In this document: positions 1 through 9,451 of the stretch, one piece after another | How positions within the stretch are numbered: the stretch's first letter is position 1 | Layout of the letters: each line of letters opens with the position of its first letter | Assembly: GCA_963849115.1 (NCBI GenBank) | Contig: CAWKGK010000006.1 | Location: 10,416 to 74,415, forward strand | Source: JACDAL01 sp963849115 | Lineage (GTDB): Bacteria; Actinomycetota; CADDZG01; WHSQ01 | Direction of reading: 5' to 3' | DNA: 64,000 nucleotides | Notes under the pieces: model-generated | Database searches by the model: none | The model's input: only the letters and a program-made list of their open reading frames with translations | Told to the model about the DNA's origin: nothing | Position numbers and translations under genes: made by a program

Positions 1-4
1 AAAA

Positions 5-40
5 CGGTGGTCAGTAGCACAACTTGTGCGATTGGCCACG
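5..40. repeat. Palindromic intergenic repeat, unit A1
   Basis: GGTGGT lies at 6-11, an inner palindrome GCACAACTTGTGC at 17-29 and GGCCAC at 34-39. The outer arms can pair around the inner hairpin. The unit sits just beyond the rpoD stop codon, so it is in a terminator position, but no T-tract follows on either strand. It matches the A units near 14.6, 23.2, 32.6 and 36.0 kb. A second unit could lie before the window start. Confidence 0.75.
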
Positions 41-53
41 GCCCCCCGCCCGG

Positions 54-1313
54 TTACTCCAGGTAGTCGCGCAGCTTTTGGCTGCGCGAGGGGTGGCGCA
101 GCTTGGAAAGCGTCTTCGACTCGATCTGGCGGATGCGCTCACGGGTAACCCCGAAGCGCTTGCCTACGTCCTCGAGCGTGCGCGGCTGCCCATCCCGCAG
201 GCCGAAGCGCATCTCGATGACCTCCTTCTCCCGCTGCGAGAGCGTGTACAAGACGGTGTTCAGCTGCTCTTGGAGCAAGCGGAACGAAGCCCGCTCGAGC
301 GGAACCACAGCCTCCGCATCCTCGATGAAGTCTCCGAGATTCGAGTCTTCCTCCTCGCCGATGGGCGTTTCTAGAGAGACGGGCTCCATCGAGATCTTCT
401 GGATCTCCCGCACCTTCTCGGGCGGCATCTCCATTTGGAACGCGATCTCCTCGGCGGTCGGCTCGCGGCCTTGATCCTGGAGTAGCTGACGCTGGATGCG
501 CGCCAACTTGTTGATGGTCTCGACCATGTGCACGGGGATCCGAATGGTGCGAGCCTGGTCCGCGATGGCGCGCGTGATCGCCTGACGTATCCACCAGGTC
601 GCATAGGTGGAGAACTTGAACCCCTTCGTGTAGTCGAACTTCTCGACCGCCCTGATGAGGCCGAGGTTTCCTTCCTGAATCAGATCCAGGAACGCCATGC
701 CTCGGCCTACATAACGCTTGGCGATGGATACAACCAAACGCAGGTTCGCTTCCACCAGGTGCTGCTTGGCTCTGCGCCCGTCGTACTCACGCCACTCGAG
801 GCCGCGCCGGTCGGGGGCCGCCAGCTTGTCGGGAAGTGCTTGGAGAACAGATCCAGCCTGAAGCCCTGCGTCGATTCGCTTGGCGAGTTCGACCTCTTCC
901 TGAGCACTCAAGAGTGCGACACGTCCGATCTCCTTGAGATACATGCGCACCGGATCGTTGGTGGGCGCCTTGAGAGCCTGGTCGACCTCCCGCTGCGCCC
1001 GCACGCGATCCTCGTCCACGTCGACTGCCAAGGCCTCGGGCTGCTCCGCGAGAATGGTTTCATCCTCGGCAACCTCGACACCCAGTTCGACGAGTCGCTG
1101 ATAGACAGCGTCGGTCGCATCCGTGGTGACATCGAGCACCGATAGCTTCTCGGCCAGATCGGCTGCAGTTATGGATCCCTCTGCCTGAGCCTGCTTGATG
1201 ATGGCCTGGATCTCGAGATCGGCGGCCCCGGGCGGCTCGGTGCCGGCGACGCCATCCCCAGGCGGGCCCTTGCTCAGCTCGTTGTTGGGCTTTGCTGTAT
1301 TGGATTCCTCCAT
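54..1313 (-). CDS. rpoD: RNA polymerase primary sigma factor RpoD/SigA
   Basis: This is a group 1 sigma-70 factor of 419 aa that directs RNA polymerase to housekeeping promoters. A region 1.1-like N-terminus spans roughly residues 35-85. Region 1.2 starts at about residue 120 (DPVRMYLKEIG). Region 2 with the promoter-melting segment lies at about 190-260 (FKFSTYATWWIRQAI) and region 3 at about 265-340. Region 4 with its helix-turn-helix ends the protein (VTRERIRQIESK, about 389-400). Length and the intact 1.1 region fit the essential housekeeping sigma factor rather than an alternative one. Its ATG directly abuts the dnaG stop codon, giving the classical dnaG-rpoD arrangement, probably one transcript. 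A palindromic repeat follows the stop codon. Confidence 0.97.
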   Translation of the reverse strand: MEESNTAKPNNELSKGPPGDGVAGTEPPGAADLEIQAIIKQAQAEGSITAADLAEKLSVLDVTTDATDAVYQRLVELGVEVAEDETILAEQPEALAVDVDEDRVRAQREVDQALKAPTNDPVRMYLKEIGRVALLSAQEEVELAKRIDAGLQAGSVLQALPDKLAAPDRRGLEWREYDGRRAKQHLVEANLRLVVSIAKRYVGRGMAFLDLIQEGNLGLIRAVEKFDYTKGFKFSTYATWWIRQAITRAIADQARTIRIPVHMVETINKLARIQRQLLQDQGREPTAEEIAFQMEMPPEKVREIQKISMEPVSLETPIGEEEDSNLGDFIEDAEAVVPLERASFRLLQEQLNTVLYTLSQREKEVIEMRFGLRDGQPRTLEDVGKRFGVTRERIRQIESKTLSKLRHPSRSQKLRDYLE

Positions 1314-3107
1314 CTACGGCGTCCCTCTCATTTGCTTCAAGAGCTCTCTGCGCTGCGCCTCGTGAGCCACGAGTTCGGTGAACAGCGTATCGTGGCGGAC
1401 CGGATCCTCGAGGGGATTGATCCCCTCCAGCACATCCCGCCGAGTCTTGATTTCGCGCTCCACTTTAAAAACTCTAAGGCGTGTGAACACTTCACGCACA
1501 CGCGCCTCAGGATCATCGGAGACCGACATTCTCTCTCCGAGATACAACTCGGTATAGAGAGACTGTGCGTCAGGTGACAAGGCGGCCATCCGTTCGACGG
1601 CCGAACCGACCTCGCCCTGATCACGCGAAAAGCGAAACAACTCACGGCGTGTCGCCGAGGTGAAGTGAGTCTCCTCGAGATCCTGCGCCCGTCTTGCCGC
1701 TTCGTTTGCTCCCGTCAAAAGCAACAGCAGCGCTTCACGCTCGACCTTGACATGCCCTGACAGGCGGCGCTCCGGGACACGTTGCCTGCCCTCCGCTCCC
1801 TCCCCGGATATCCACGGCTGTTCGGCCACTGCGCGACGCATCACATCAGGCTCGACTCCGATCAACCGAGCGGCGCTGAAAACATACTCGTGCCTGGCGA
1901 TCGGGTCGGGATGCAGACTGAGCACCCTGACGGCCTCGCCCACTGCGCGCGAGCGGGCCTCGGGAGTGTCCAGCGGGAGACGTGCGACGGTTTGCTCGAG
2001 CTTCACCTCCAGCAGCGGCCGTGCGGCTTCGATTGCCTTGCGAATTCCTTCGACGCCATCGGATGCAACGACCTCCGCAGGATCACGCCCCAGCGGCAGC
2101 GAGGCAACTAGGACCTCGAGGCCGATCCGATGCATGATGTCGAAACCGCGCTCGGTTGCTCCTTTGCCGGCCTCATCCGAGTCCAGCATCAAAACAGCCC
2201 GTTGGGAGAACTTCTTGAGCAACTCGAAATGAGTCGCGCCCAGAGCCACTCCGTTGGTTGCGACTGCTTCCTTCACACCTGCCTCGTGCAAGGCGATCAC
2301 ATCCGTGTACCCCTCGACCACCACGGCGGCTGCGCGCGCAATAGCCGACTTGGCGCGGTTCAAACCATAGAGCACTCGCGATTTGGAGAACGCGGGTGTC
2401 TCGGCGGTGTTCAGATACTTGGGCTGCGCATCGCCGAGAGCGCGCGCCCCGAACCCTATTACGTCTCCTTGCAGGTTCCAGGTGGGAAAGACAATGCGGT
2501 TTCTGAACGCGTCGAAGTAGTTCAGATCACGCTCGCTCTTGCGTATGAGGTCGGCTCGCTCGAGTTCTTGATGAGTGAAGCCAAGGCTAACGAGATGCTT
2601 GCACAGAGCATCTCGTCCCGGCGCATAACCAAGCTGCCAACGCTGCGCTACTTGGCTCGAGAAGTCGCGGCCCTCGAGATAACGGCGCGCCTGAACAGCA
2701 TCGGATGAGTTCATTAAGCGATCGTGAAAGAAGCGAGCAGCCGCCTCGTTGGCTGCAATGATGCGCGCCCTCAGGCCCTGCGCTCGCTGCTCGCCCGGCC
2801 GGCTCTCCTCGTACTGCAGCTCGAAGCCGACCTTGCGTGCGAGCCACTCGGTTGCCTCCGAAAACGGCAGGCTCTCGACCTTCTCCACGAAACGGTAGAC
2901 GTCTCCGCCTTCCTGGCATCCGAAGCAATGCCACAAGCCCTTGGCTTCGTCCACCGTGAACGAAGGCGTCTTCTCGGAGTGAAACGGGCACAAGCCTTTG
3001 AAAGTGTGCCCGCCCGTTTTCTTCAGGTTTGAGTAGCCCGAGGCGAGCTCGACGATGCTTGCGCGCTCACGCAGAGCGTCTATGTCTTCGGCTCTTATCC
3101 TCGCCAT
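1314..3107 (-). CDS. dnaG: DNA primase DnaG
   Basis: Bacterial primase, 597 aa, which makes RNA primers for lagging-strand synthesis and works with the replicative helicase. The N-terminal CHC2 zinc-binding module is visible (C40, H43, C61, C64; CPFH and CFGC). The central TOPRIM fold is marked by VVVEGYTDVIALHEAG and by MLDSDEAGKGA, which holds the metal-binding acidic residues. The C-terminal part after about residue 440 is the more variable helicase-interaction domain. The length is normal for the family. It is followed without spacing by rpoD and preceded by dgt, an order common in Actinomycetota. Confidence 0.97.
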   Translation of the reverse strand: MARIRAEDIDALRERASIVELASGYSNLKKTGGHTFKGLCPFHSEKTPSFTVDEAKGLWHCFGCQEGGDVYRFVEKVESLPFSEATEWLARKVGFELQYEESRPGEQRAQGLRARIIAANEAAARFFHDRLMNSSDAVQARRYLEGRDFSSQVAQRWQLGYAPGRDALCKHLVSLGFTHQELERADLIRKSERDLNYFDAFRNRIVFPTWNLQGDVIGFGARALGDAQPKYLNTAETPAFSKSRVLYGLNRAKSAIARAAAVVVEGYTDVIALHEAGVKEAVATNGVALGATHFELLKKFSQRAVLMLDSDEAGKGATERGFDIMHRIGLEVLVASLPLGRDPAEVVASDGVEGIRKAIEAARPLLEVKLEQTVARLPLDTPEARSRAVGEAVRVLSLHPDPIARHEYVFSAARLIGVEPDVMRRAVAEQPWISGEGAEGRQRVPERRLSGHVKVEREALLLLLTGANEAARRAQDLEETHFTSATRRELFRFSRDQGEVGSAVERMAALSPDAQSLYTELYLGERMSVSDDPEARVREVFTRLRVFKVEREIKTRRDVLEGINPLEDPVRHDTLFTELVAHEAQRRELLKQMRGTP

Positions 3108-3157
3108 GACCCTCCCCCGCGCCTACGCACACGCTGAAACGAACAGGGGAAGTCCCC

Positions 3158-4147
3158 TCATCCTAGGGCCCCGAAGGCGGGAGCACGGGTCCCCGCCAGC
3201 TCCTCGAACGCCCGCAGGGCGAAACGGTCGGTCATCCCGGCCACGTAGTCGACCGCTCCTTCCCTCGGATCCTCCGCCCCGGGGGCGGAAAGTCCCTCGT
3301 GATGAGTCAGCAGGGTGCCCACCACCAGGGCCACAACGTCTTTGGTGGCGGTGGTGACCCGACCCAGATAGACACGCTCGAAGAGGAATTCGCGCGTTCG
3401 CCCCATAGCCTCGAACACCGGGGCGCTCATGCCGATCTCCCCGTCATCCTGCCAACACCCCAGGAGATCACCCACCATGGTTTCGATGCGCTGGGAATGA
3501 GTGGTGCCCAGAACCTCGAGCGTCTCTGACGGAAGCTCCTTTTCGTCGAGGATGCCGGCCCTCACGGCGTCGTCGATGTCATGGTTCAAATAGGCAATTC
3601 GGTCCGCGTAGCGAGCGATCTGTCCTTCGTGGGTCGATGGCTTGGTCATCGACCAGGTGTGGTGCGCGATCCCGTCACGTACCTCCCAGGTCAGGTTCAT
3701 CGCCTCGAGCACCTCGACGATCCGCACCGATTGCAGATTGTGTCGAAACCCGGGCATGAACTCGGCCACAACCTCCTCCCCTAGGTGCCCGAAGGGTGTG
3801 TGCCCGAGGTCGTGTCCCAGACAGATTGCCTCGACGAGATCCTCGTTGAGTCTCAGAGCGCGGGCGATCGTCCGGGCCACTTGGGTGACCTCGAGCGTGT
3901 GGGTCAGCCGAACTCGGTAATGGTCCCCCTCGGGGGCCAGGAAGACCTGGGTCTTGTGCGCCAGGCGTCGGAAGGGCTTGGAGTGAACGATGCGGTCCCG
4001 GTCTCGCTGCCAGCAGGTACGCACCGAGTCATCCGGCTCTGCCAGACTGCGGCCGCGCGAGCGTGATGCGAGCGCCGCGCGCTCGTCCAGCGAAGCAAGT
4101 TCTGCGACCTCGGCCGCCAGTCGGTAACGGTCGTGCACCTGCATCAC
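3158..4147 (-). CDS. dgt: Deoxyguanosinetriphosphate triphosphohydrolase-like protein (HD domain)
   Basis: HD-superfamily dNTP triphosphohydrolase of 329 aa, which splits dGTP or other dNTPs into deoxynucleoside and triphosphate. Metal ligands of the HD fold are visible: H83 in RLTHTLEV and the HDLGHTPFGH motif at about 112-121. A second histidine pair appears in IAHHTWSM. The two starting methionines leave the start uncertain by one codon. It lies 50 bp upstream of dnaG on the same strand. A short perfect stem (AGGGGA, TCCCCT) sits between the two genes. Substrate preference cannot be read from the sequence. Confidence 0.93.
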   Translation of the reverse strand: MMQVHDRYRLAAEVAELASLDERAALASRSRGRSLAEPDDSVRTCWQRDRDRIVHSKPFRRLAHKTQVFLAPEGDHYRVRLTHTLEVTQVARTIARALRLNEDLVEAICLGHDLGHTPFGHLGEEVVAEFMPGFRHNLQSVRIVEVLEAMNLTWEVRDGIAHHTWSMTKPSTHEGQIARYADRIAYLNHDIDDAVRAGILDEKELPSETLEVLGTTHSQRIETMVGDLLGCWQDDGEIGMSAPVFEAMGRTREFLFERVYLGRVTTATKDVVALVVGTLLTHHEGLSAPGAEDPREGAVDYVAGMTDRFALRAFEELAGTRAPAFGALG

Positions 4148-4183
4148 GTTACAGGGCGACTGTGACGCTTAGTCGACGGGTAC

Positions 4184-6898
4184 CTAATTGGCAGACGATT
4201 GAGCCTCGCCCGTGATCGCTTGACCGGCCGCCAACCGGGCTGTGGGGACCCTGCGGGGCGAGCAGGAGACGTAGTCGAGGCCCAGCTTCTCGCAGAACCA
4301 CACCGATTCGGGGTCGCCGCCGTGCTCGCCGCAGATGCCGAGGTGGATGTCGGGCTTGGCCGCCTTCGCCTCCTCCACGGCGATCCGCATGAGACGGCCG
4401 ACGCCGGGCTCGTCGATCGAGACGAACGGGTTGGTCGGCACCAGCTTGCGCTCCTCGTAGAGGCCGAGGAACTTACCGATGTCGTCGCGCGAGAAGCCGA
4501 ACGCGGTCTGTGCGAGATCGTTAGTACCAAATGAGAAGAAGTCGGCGTGCTCGGCAATCTCGCCCGCGGTCATGCACGCTCGCGGCAGCTCGATCATGGT
4601 GCCGAAGTGGACCGGAAGCTCGACCCCGGCCTTGTCCACGATCGCGTGCGCCACAGGCTCGAGCTCCTCGCGCATCTGGCGAAGCTCCTCGGCCGTTGCA
4701 ACCAACGGAATCATGATCTCTACATGCGGGTCGCGTCCCTTTTTCTTGAGCGACACCGCGGCGTCCACGATCGCTCGCACCTGCATGGCGTAGAGCCCAG
4801 GCTTGATAATCCCCAGTCGCACACCTCGCAAGCCCAGCATCGGATTGGCCTCGTGCAGCTCTCGAACCTTTGCGAGCAGTTCCTTTCGTTCTTCCAGCTT
4901 CTTCTTGTCCATCTTCTCGGCGCCGGCCTCCGCGAGGGCGACCTCCACCTCGAGATCGACGTGGTTGGGCAGGAACTCGTGCAAGGGGGGATCGAGCAGG
5001 CGAACGGTCACGGGGAGGCCGTCCATCGCCTTGAAGATGCCGATGAAGTCCTTTCGCTGGAGCGGGAGCAGCGCCTTGTAAGCGGCCTCCTCTTCGTCCG
5101 AGCCGCTTTCCGCGAAGATCATCCGCCGAACCGCCTCGACCCTCTCCGAGCCCATGAACATGTGCTCGGTGCGGCACAGCCCGATGCCTTCCGCTCCTCG
5201 GCTGCGGGCGGCTTTCGCCTGCTCGGGAGTATCCGCGTTCGCCCGCACGCCGAGCCTGCGCTCCCGGTCCGCAATCTTCATGAATTGCTCGTAGGCATGC
5301 CACAGCTTCGCCTTGCGCGCTTTCTTGTTCCCGTCCATGGCGGCTTCCAGTGGCGACGGCTCGAGCTCGAGAGCCTCCCCGTACACGGTTCCGTCGGTGC
5401 CGTCGATCGTGATGGCGTCGCCCTCCGACAGATTCAGCTTTCCGACCGTCAGCTTCCTTGCCTTCACGTCGATGCGAAGTGCGTCGGCGCCGCAGACCGC
5501 GGAGATTCCTTCGCCGCGCGCCACGACCGCAGCGTGAGAGTTGGTGCCGCCGGCGGAGGTGAGGATGCCCTCGGACACCACCATGCCGTGATAGTCGTCG
5601 GGGTTCGTCTCGCGCCTCGCCAGGATCACCTTCTCGCCGCGCTCCGCCCACTTGACCGCGTCGACGGCCGAGAACACCAGGCTCCCCACGGCCGCGCCCG
5701 GAGACGCGTTAAGGCCTGTGGCGATGGGGCTCTGGCTTTTCTTGAGCTCGGCCTTGATGCTGGGCTTAGCCAGCTCCTCGAGACGGATAGCGGTGAGGCG
5801 GTCGCGGAACACCGTGTCGGCATCGGTGAGGTTCTCCTCGACCATATCGAAGCCGATGATCCACTCGGCGGCTCCAGTGCGCTTGCCGACGCGCGTCTGC
5901 AACAGCCACAGCTTGCCATCCTCGACCGTGAATTCGATGTCGCACATGTCTTTGTAATGCCGTTCGAGCGCTCCCATGTGTCCAACAAGCTCCTTGAAAG
6001 GTGCCGGCTGGACCGTCGCCATCTCCTCTAGTTTCAGCGTGTTGCGAATGCCGGCCACCACGTCCTCACCTTGGGCGTTGGCGAGATAGTCGCCATAAGG
6101 GACATTCTCGCCTGTGGAAGGGTCGCGTGTGAACGCGACACCGGTCCCGGAGTTGTCGCCCTTGTTTCCGAACACCATCGCTTGGACGTTGACCGCAGTG
6201 CCCAAGGAGTCCGGTATCCGGTTTCTTCTCCTGTAATCCTGGGCTCGCTTGTTGTCCCACGACTTGAACACCGCCTCGATCGCGAGATGGAGTTGTTCGG
6301 TGGGATCCTGGGGAAAACCTCGACGAGCCTTCTTCTTGATGATCGATTTGAACGCCTTGACCAGGCCCTTCAGGTCCTTCGACCCGAGATCGACGTCGTT
6401 GGTCACACCCTTCTTGTGCTTGGCCGCTTCGAGCGCTTCCTCGAACAGATCCCCGTCGACGCCCAAGACCGTCTTTCCGAACATCTGCAGCAGGCGTCGA
6501 TAGGAGTCCCAGGCAAATCGCTCGGAGGATGTCTGGCGAATGAGACCCTCGATGCTGTCGTCGTTGAGCCCGACGTTCAGGACCGTGTCCATCATTCCCG
6601 GCATCGAGAACGGCGCCCCCGATCGGACGGACACCAGCAGCGGGTCGCGCGCGTCGCCGATCTGGCGTCCCATCTTCTCCTCGAGTTGCTTGCGGTGGTC
6701 CGCGACCTCGTCCAACAGTCCGTTGGGGAACTGTTGTCCGTCCTCACGGTAGGCGTTGCATGCCTCGGTCGTGAGCGTGAAGCCAGGAGGCACCGGAAGA
6801 CCAAGATTGGTCATCTCGGCCAGGTTGGCCCCCTTGCCTCCCAGCAAATTCTTCTGCGACGCGTCGCCCTCGGAAAAATCGTAGACCCACTTCGTCAT
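4184..6898 (-). CDS. ppdK: Pyruvate, phosphate dikinase
   Basis: Full-length PPDK, 904 aa, which interconverts pyruvate, ATP and Pi with phosphoenolpyruvate, AMP and PPi. The N-terminal nucleotide-binding domain carries LLGGKGANLAEM. The central phosphohistidine domain carries GGTNSHAAVVARG, with the swivelling catalytic histidine at about residue 455. The C-terminal TIM-barrel PEP/pyruvate domain includes GIGLCRTEHMF and FGTNDLAQTAFGFSRDD. Every domain is intact. The gene lies 33 bp from the glyS stop codon and 36 bp from the dgt start on the same strand. PPDK suggests reversible PPi-linked glycolysis/gluconeogenesis at the PEP node. Confidence 0.97.
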   Translation of the reverse strand: MTKWVYDFSEGDASQKNLLGGKGANLAEMTNLGLPVPPGFTLTTEACNAYREDGQQFPNGLLDEVADHRKQLEEKMGRQIGDARDPLLVSVRSGAPFSMPGMMDTVLNVGLNDDSIEGLIRQTSSERFAWDSYRRLLQMFGKTVLGVDGDLFEEALEAAKHKKGVTNDVDLGSKDLKGLVKAFKSIIKKKARRGFPQDPTEQLHLAIEAVFKSWDNKRAQDYRRRNRIPDSLGTAVNVQAMVFGNKGDNSGTGVAFTRDPSTGENVPYGDYLANAQGEDVVAGIRNTLKLEEMATVQPAPFKELVGHMGALERHYKDMCDIEFTVEDGKLWLLQTRVGKRTGAAEWIIGFDMVEENLTDADTVFRDRLTAIRLEELAKPSIKAELKKSQSPIATGLNASPGAAVGSLVFSAVDAVKWAERGEKVILARRETNPDDYHGMVVSEGILTSAGGTNSHAAVVARGEGISAVCGADALRIDVKARKLTVGKLNLSEGDAITIDGTDGTVYGEALELEPSPLEAAMDGNKKARKAKLWHAYEQFMKIADRERRLGVRANADTPEQAKAARSRGAEGIGLCRTEHMFMGSERVEAVRRMIFAESGSDEEEAAYKALLPLQRKDFIGIFKAMDGLPVTVRLLDPPLHEFLPNHVDLEVEVALAEAGAEKMDKKKLEERKELLAKVRELHEANPMLGLRGVRLGIIKPGLYAMQVRAIVDAAVSLKKKGRDPHVEIMIPLVATAEELRQMREELEPVAHAIVDKAGVELPVHFGTMIELPRACMTAGEIAEHADFFSFGTNDLAQTAFGFSRDDIGKFLGLYEERKLVPTNPFVSIDEPGVGRLMRIAVEEAKAAKPDIHLGICGEHGGDPESVWFCEKLGLDYVSCSPRRVPTARLAAGQAITGEAQSSAN

Positions 6899-6931
6899 GT
6901 CGCTAAATCCTCTCTCGTTTCAACATCACAT

Positions 6932-8260
6932 TCATTGCTCGAACCTCTTTGTGAGATGCTCCGTAAGGGCCTCGACCGGCACTCGTTCCTGCTCCATGCT
7001 GTCGCGCTCCCTGATCGTGACCTGCTGGTCGTCGAGTGAATCGAAATCCACGGTGACGCAATAGGGAGTACCGACCTCGTCCTGGCGGCGATAGCGCTTT
7101 CCCACCGAACCGGTGACATCCAGCTCGGTAACGAAGCGCGCACGAAGGCGGTCCGCCACTCGCTCCGCCACCGGCACCAGGTCATTGTGTTTCGACAGTG
7201 GCAGAACCGCGACCTTAGTCGGCGCCAGGCGGGGGTCGAGCTTCAGCAGGACCCGCTTCTCGGTCTTGCCGCCCGCGGTACGCGCCTCCTCCTCTCGATA
7301 CGCATCGATGAGAAAGGCAAACAGAGGCCTCTCGACCCCGACCGCAGGCTCGATCACGTAGGGCATGTACCGAGCTTTGGTATCGGGATCGAAATAGGAA
7401 AGGTCCTGGCCCGAGCGCTCGGAGTGCGCCTTGAGATCGAAGTCCGTGCGGTTGGCGATGCCCTCGAGCTCGGACCAGCCCATGCTCGGGAAGTTGTACT
7501 CGATGTCGAGTGTGCGCTTCGCGTAGTGAGACAGCTCATCAGCCTCGTGCTCGCGCAACCTCAAGTTCTCCGGACGGATGCCCAAGTCCAGATACCAGTT
7601 CATGCGCTGCTCGATCCAGTAGTCGTGCCATTCCTCGTCGGTGCCCGGCTCGACAAAGAATTCCATCTCCATCTGCTCGAACTCGCGTGTCCTAAAGACG
7701 AAGTTCCCGGGAGTGATCTCGTTGCGAAACGACTTGCCCTGTTGAGCGATCCCGAAAGGAACCCGCTTGCGCGAGGACTGCTGCACGGTCGCAAAGTCTA
7801 CGAACATCCCCTGGGCGGTCTCGGGCCTCAGATAGACGACATGGGCCGAGTCCTCGACCGGACCCATGTGCGTCTTGAACATGAGGTGGAACTGACGAGC
7901 CTCGGTCCAGGCAGGGCCGTTGCCGCAATGAGGACAGGGCCGCTCGAGATCGACGTGGTCGGCACGAAAGCGCTTGTTGCAATTAGTGCATTCGACCAGT
8001 GGGTCCGTGAAGGTCTCGACATGTCCTGACGCCTCCCAGACGCTGGGCGCCATGATGATCGAGCTTTCGAGCCCCACGACGTCCGCACGTGAGTGCACCA
8101 TCGCGTGCCACCATTGCTGCTTGACGTTCCGCTTGAGCTCGACCCCCAGCGGCCCCCAGTCCCACGCCGACCGAAGCCCGCCATAGATTTCGCTCGAGGG
8201 GAAGACGATGCCCCTTCGCTTGCACAGGTTGACGATCGTGTCCATGGATGGGGGTGCCAT
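6932..8260 (-). CDS. glyS: Glycyl-tRNA synthetase (alpha2 type)
   Basis: Class II homodimeric glycine-tRNA ligase, about 442 aa. A zinc-like pair of CxxC motifs (CTNC, CPHC) precedes the catalytic core. Class II motif 2 is seen in GKSFRNEITP and the adjoining FRTREFEQMEMEFF. The C-terminal anticodon-binding domain starts near LAPTKVAVLPL. I chose the ATG giving MAPPSMDT because the longer reading runs into the divergent transporter and has no family-like residues. The start region is divergent with the transporter start at 8323, leaving about 62 bp for both promoters. Confidence 0.95.
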   Translation of the reverse strand: MAPPSMDTIVNLCKRRGIVFPSSEIYGGLRSAWDWGPLGVELKRNVKQQWWHAMVHSRADVVGLESSIIMAPSVWEASGHVETFTDPLVECTNCNKRFRADHVDLERPCPHCGNGPAWTEARQFHLMFKTHMGPVEDSAHVVYLRPETAQGMFVDFATVQQSSRKRVPFGIAQQGKSFRNEITPGNFVFRTREFEQMEMEFFVEPGTDEEWHDYWIEQRMNWYLDLGIRPENLRLREHEADELSHYAKRTLDIEYNFPSMGWSELEGIANRTDFDLKAHSERSGQDLSYFDPDTKARYMPYVIEPAVGVERPLFAFLIDAYREEEARTAGGKTEKRVLLKLDPRLAPTKVAVLPLSKHNDLVPVAERVADRLRARFVTELDVTGSVGKRYRRQDEVGTPYCVTVDFDSLDDQQVTIRERDSMEQERVPVEALTEHLTKRFEQ

Positions 8261-8322
8261 GCAGGCATGATAGTCGTCGAGATCTGGAGAGATGGGCAGG
8301 TGATGAGGCCTTCGCGGGCCCA

Positions 8323-9438
8323 ATGAAGCCAAGCGCTACAGAGCAGACCGAGGCAATGCCTGCCGGATCCCGGCGGGACGAGCGCTCGCGCCGGCCGCTG
8401 CTGGACACGGTCGCCTCCATCAGTTGGAAGTTCCTGGCCAGCGCGGCCGCGCTGGCACTGATCGTCTACGCACTGGTCAAGCTTCGGGTGGTCGTCTTCC
8501 CGGTCATCGCCGCGCTGTTCGCGGCCACGCTGATCCATCCCGCGGCCCAGTGGCTGCACCGGCGCGGCCTGCCGCGCCTGGCCGCCGTATGGGTCGCGAT
8601 CCTGGGGGGGCTGCTGTTGCTCTCCGGCCTCGTCGCACTGTTTGCGCCGCAGGTCGCCAACGAGTTCGGCACCCTGTCGGGGAACGTCAGCCGGGGCTCC
8701 CGGCAGGTCATCGAGTGGCTCAGCCGGGGCCCGTTGGAGCTCAGCCGGAGCGAGTTGAATCGCTACATCAGCCGCGCCCAAGAGCAATTACAGGCGAACT
8801 CGAGCACGATCACCTCTGGCGTCCTCGCCGGAGCGATCAAGCTTGGCGAGGTCCTCGTGGGCATCCTTCTCACCTTCGTGCTGACGTTCTTCTTCGTCAA
8901 GGATGGCGCCGCCATGTTCTCGTGGTTCAGCGGCCAGTTCTCGGAACGGCATCAGCAGAGCGTCAACGTTCTCGGGATGAAGCTGTGGGAGACGCTCGGC
9001 GCCTACCTCAGAGGCCTCGCTCTCGTGGGGCTCGTCGACGCGGTGCTCATCGGTATCGCGCTCCTTCTAATCGGAGTGCCGCTCGTCATACCTCTGGCCG
9101 TGCTGACCTTCTTCGGCGCCTTTCTCCCCCTGATAGGCGCGACGGTCGCCGGGGTCGTCGCCGCCCTCGTCGCCCTGGTATCGGGCGGAGTGGTCGACGC
9201 GCTCCTGGTGGGGGTCGCCATCCTGGTGATCCAGCAGGTCGAGGGTCATGTGCTGCAACCGGTGGTGCTGGGACGGGCCATCAAGCTGCATCCCACCGTG
9301 GTGCTTCTCTCGCTCGCCGCCGGCGGCGTTCTGGGCGGGATCGCCGGCGCCTTCCTGGCGGTGCCCATCGCGGCACTCGCCACCGTCATCGGAAGCCACA
9401 TCAAGGCCGAACGCCGGGCCGAGCTTCCGGCCAACTGA
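8323..9438 (+). CDS. AI-2E family transporter
   Basis: Predicted inner-membrane permease of the AI-2 exporter/PerM family, about 371 aa. Two N-terminal helices are followed by a long soluble loop (about residues 100-170) and then a bundle of hydrophobic helices. The family signature region is LTFVLTFFFVKDG, and LIGATVAGVVAALVALVSGG lies near the C-terminus. The ATG at 8323 was chosen because the upstream in-frame ATG would put the start inside glyS; 8356 is an alternative. It heads a rightward operon with two CNNM proteins and an MscS channel. Substrate unknown: relatives include autoinducer exporters and Na+/H+ antiporters. Confidence 0.88.
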   Translation: MKPSATEQTEAMPAGSRRDERSRRPLLDTVASISWKFLASAAALALIVYALVKLRVVVFPVIAALFAATLIHPAAQWLHRRGLPRLAAVWVAILGGLLLLSGLVALFAPQVANEFGTLSGNVSRGSRQVIEWLSRGPLELSRSELNRYISRAQEQLQANSSTITSGVLAGAIKLGEVLVGILLTFVLTFFFVKDGAAMFSWFSGQFSERHQQSVNVLGMKLWETLGAYLRGLALVGLVDAVLIGIALLLIGVPLVIPLAVLTFFGAFLPLIGATVAGVVAALVALVSGGVVDALLVGVAILVIQQVEGHVLQPVVLGRAIKLHPTVVLLSLAAGGVLGGIAGAFLAVPIAALATVIGSHIKAERRAELPAN

Positions 9439-9451
9439 GGACCGAACCACC

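Noticed and set aside
4547..6031. Long plus-strand open frame (494 codons) opposite ppdK
   Set aside because: It is a mirror of the high-G+C ppdK codon pattern, with no recognisable motifs and a biased His/Arg/Asp-rich composition; ppdK itself is intact.
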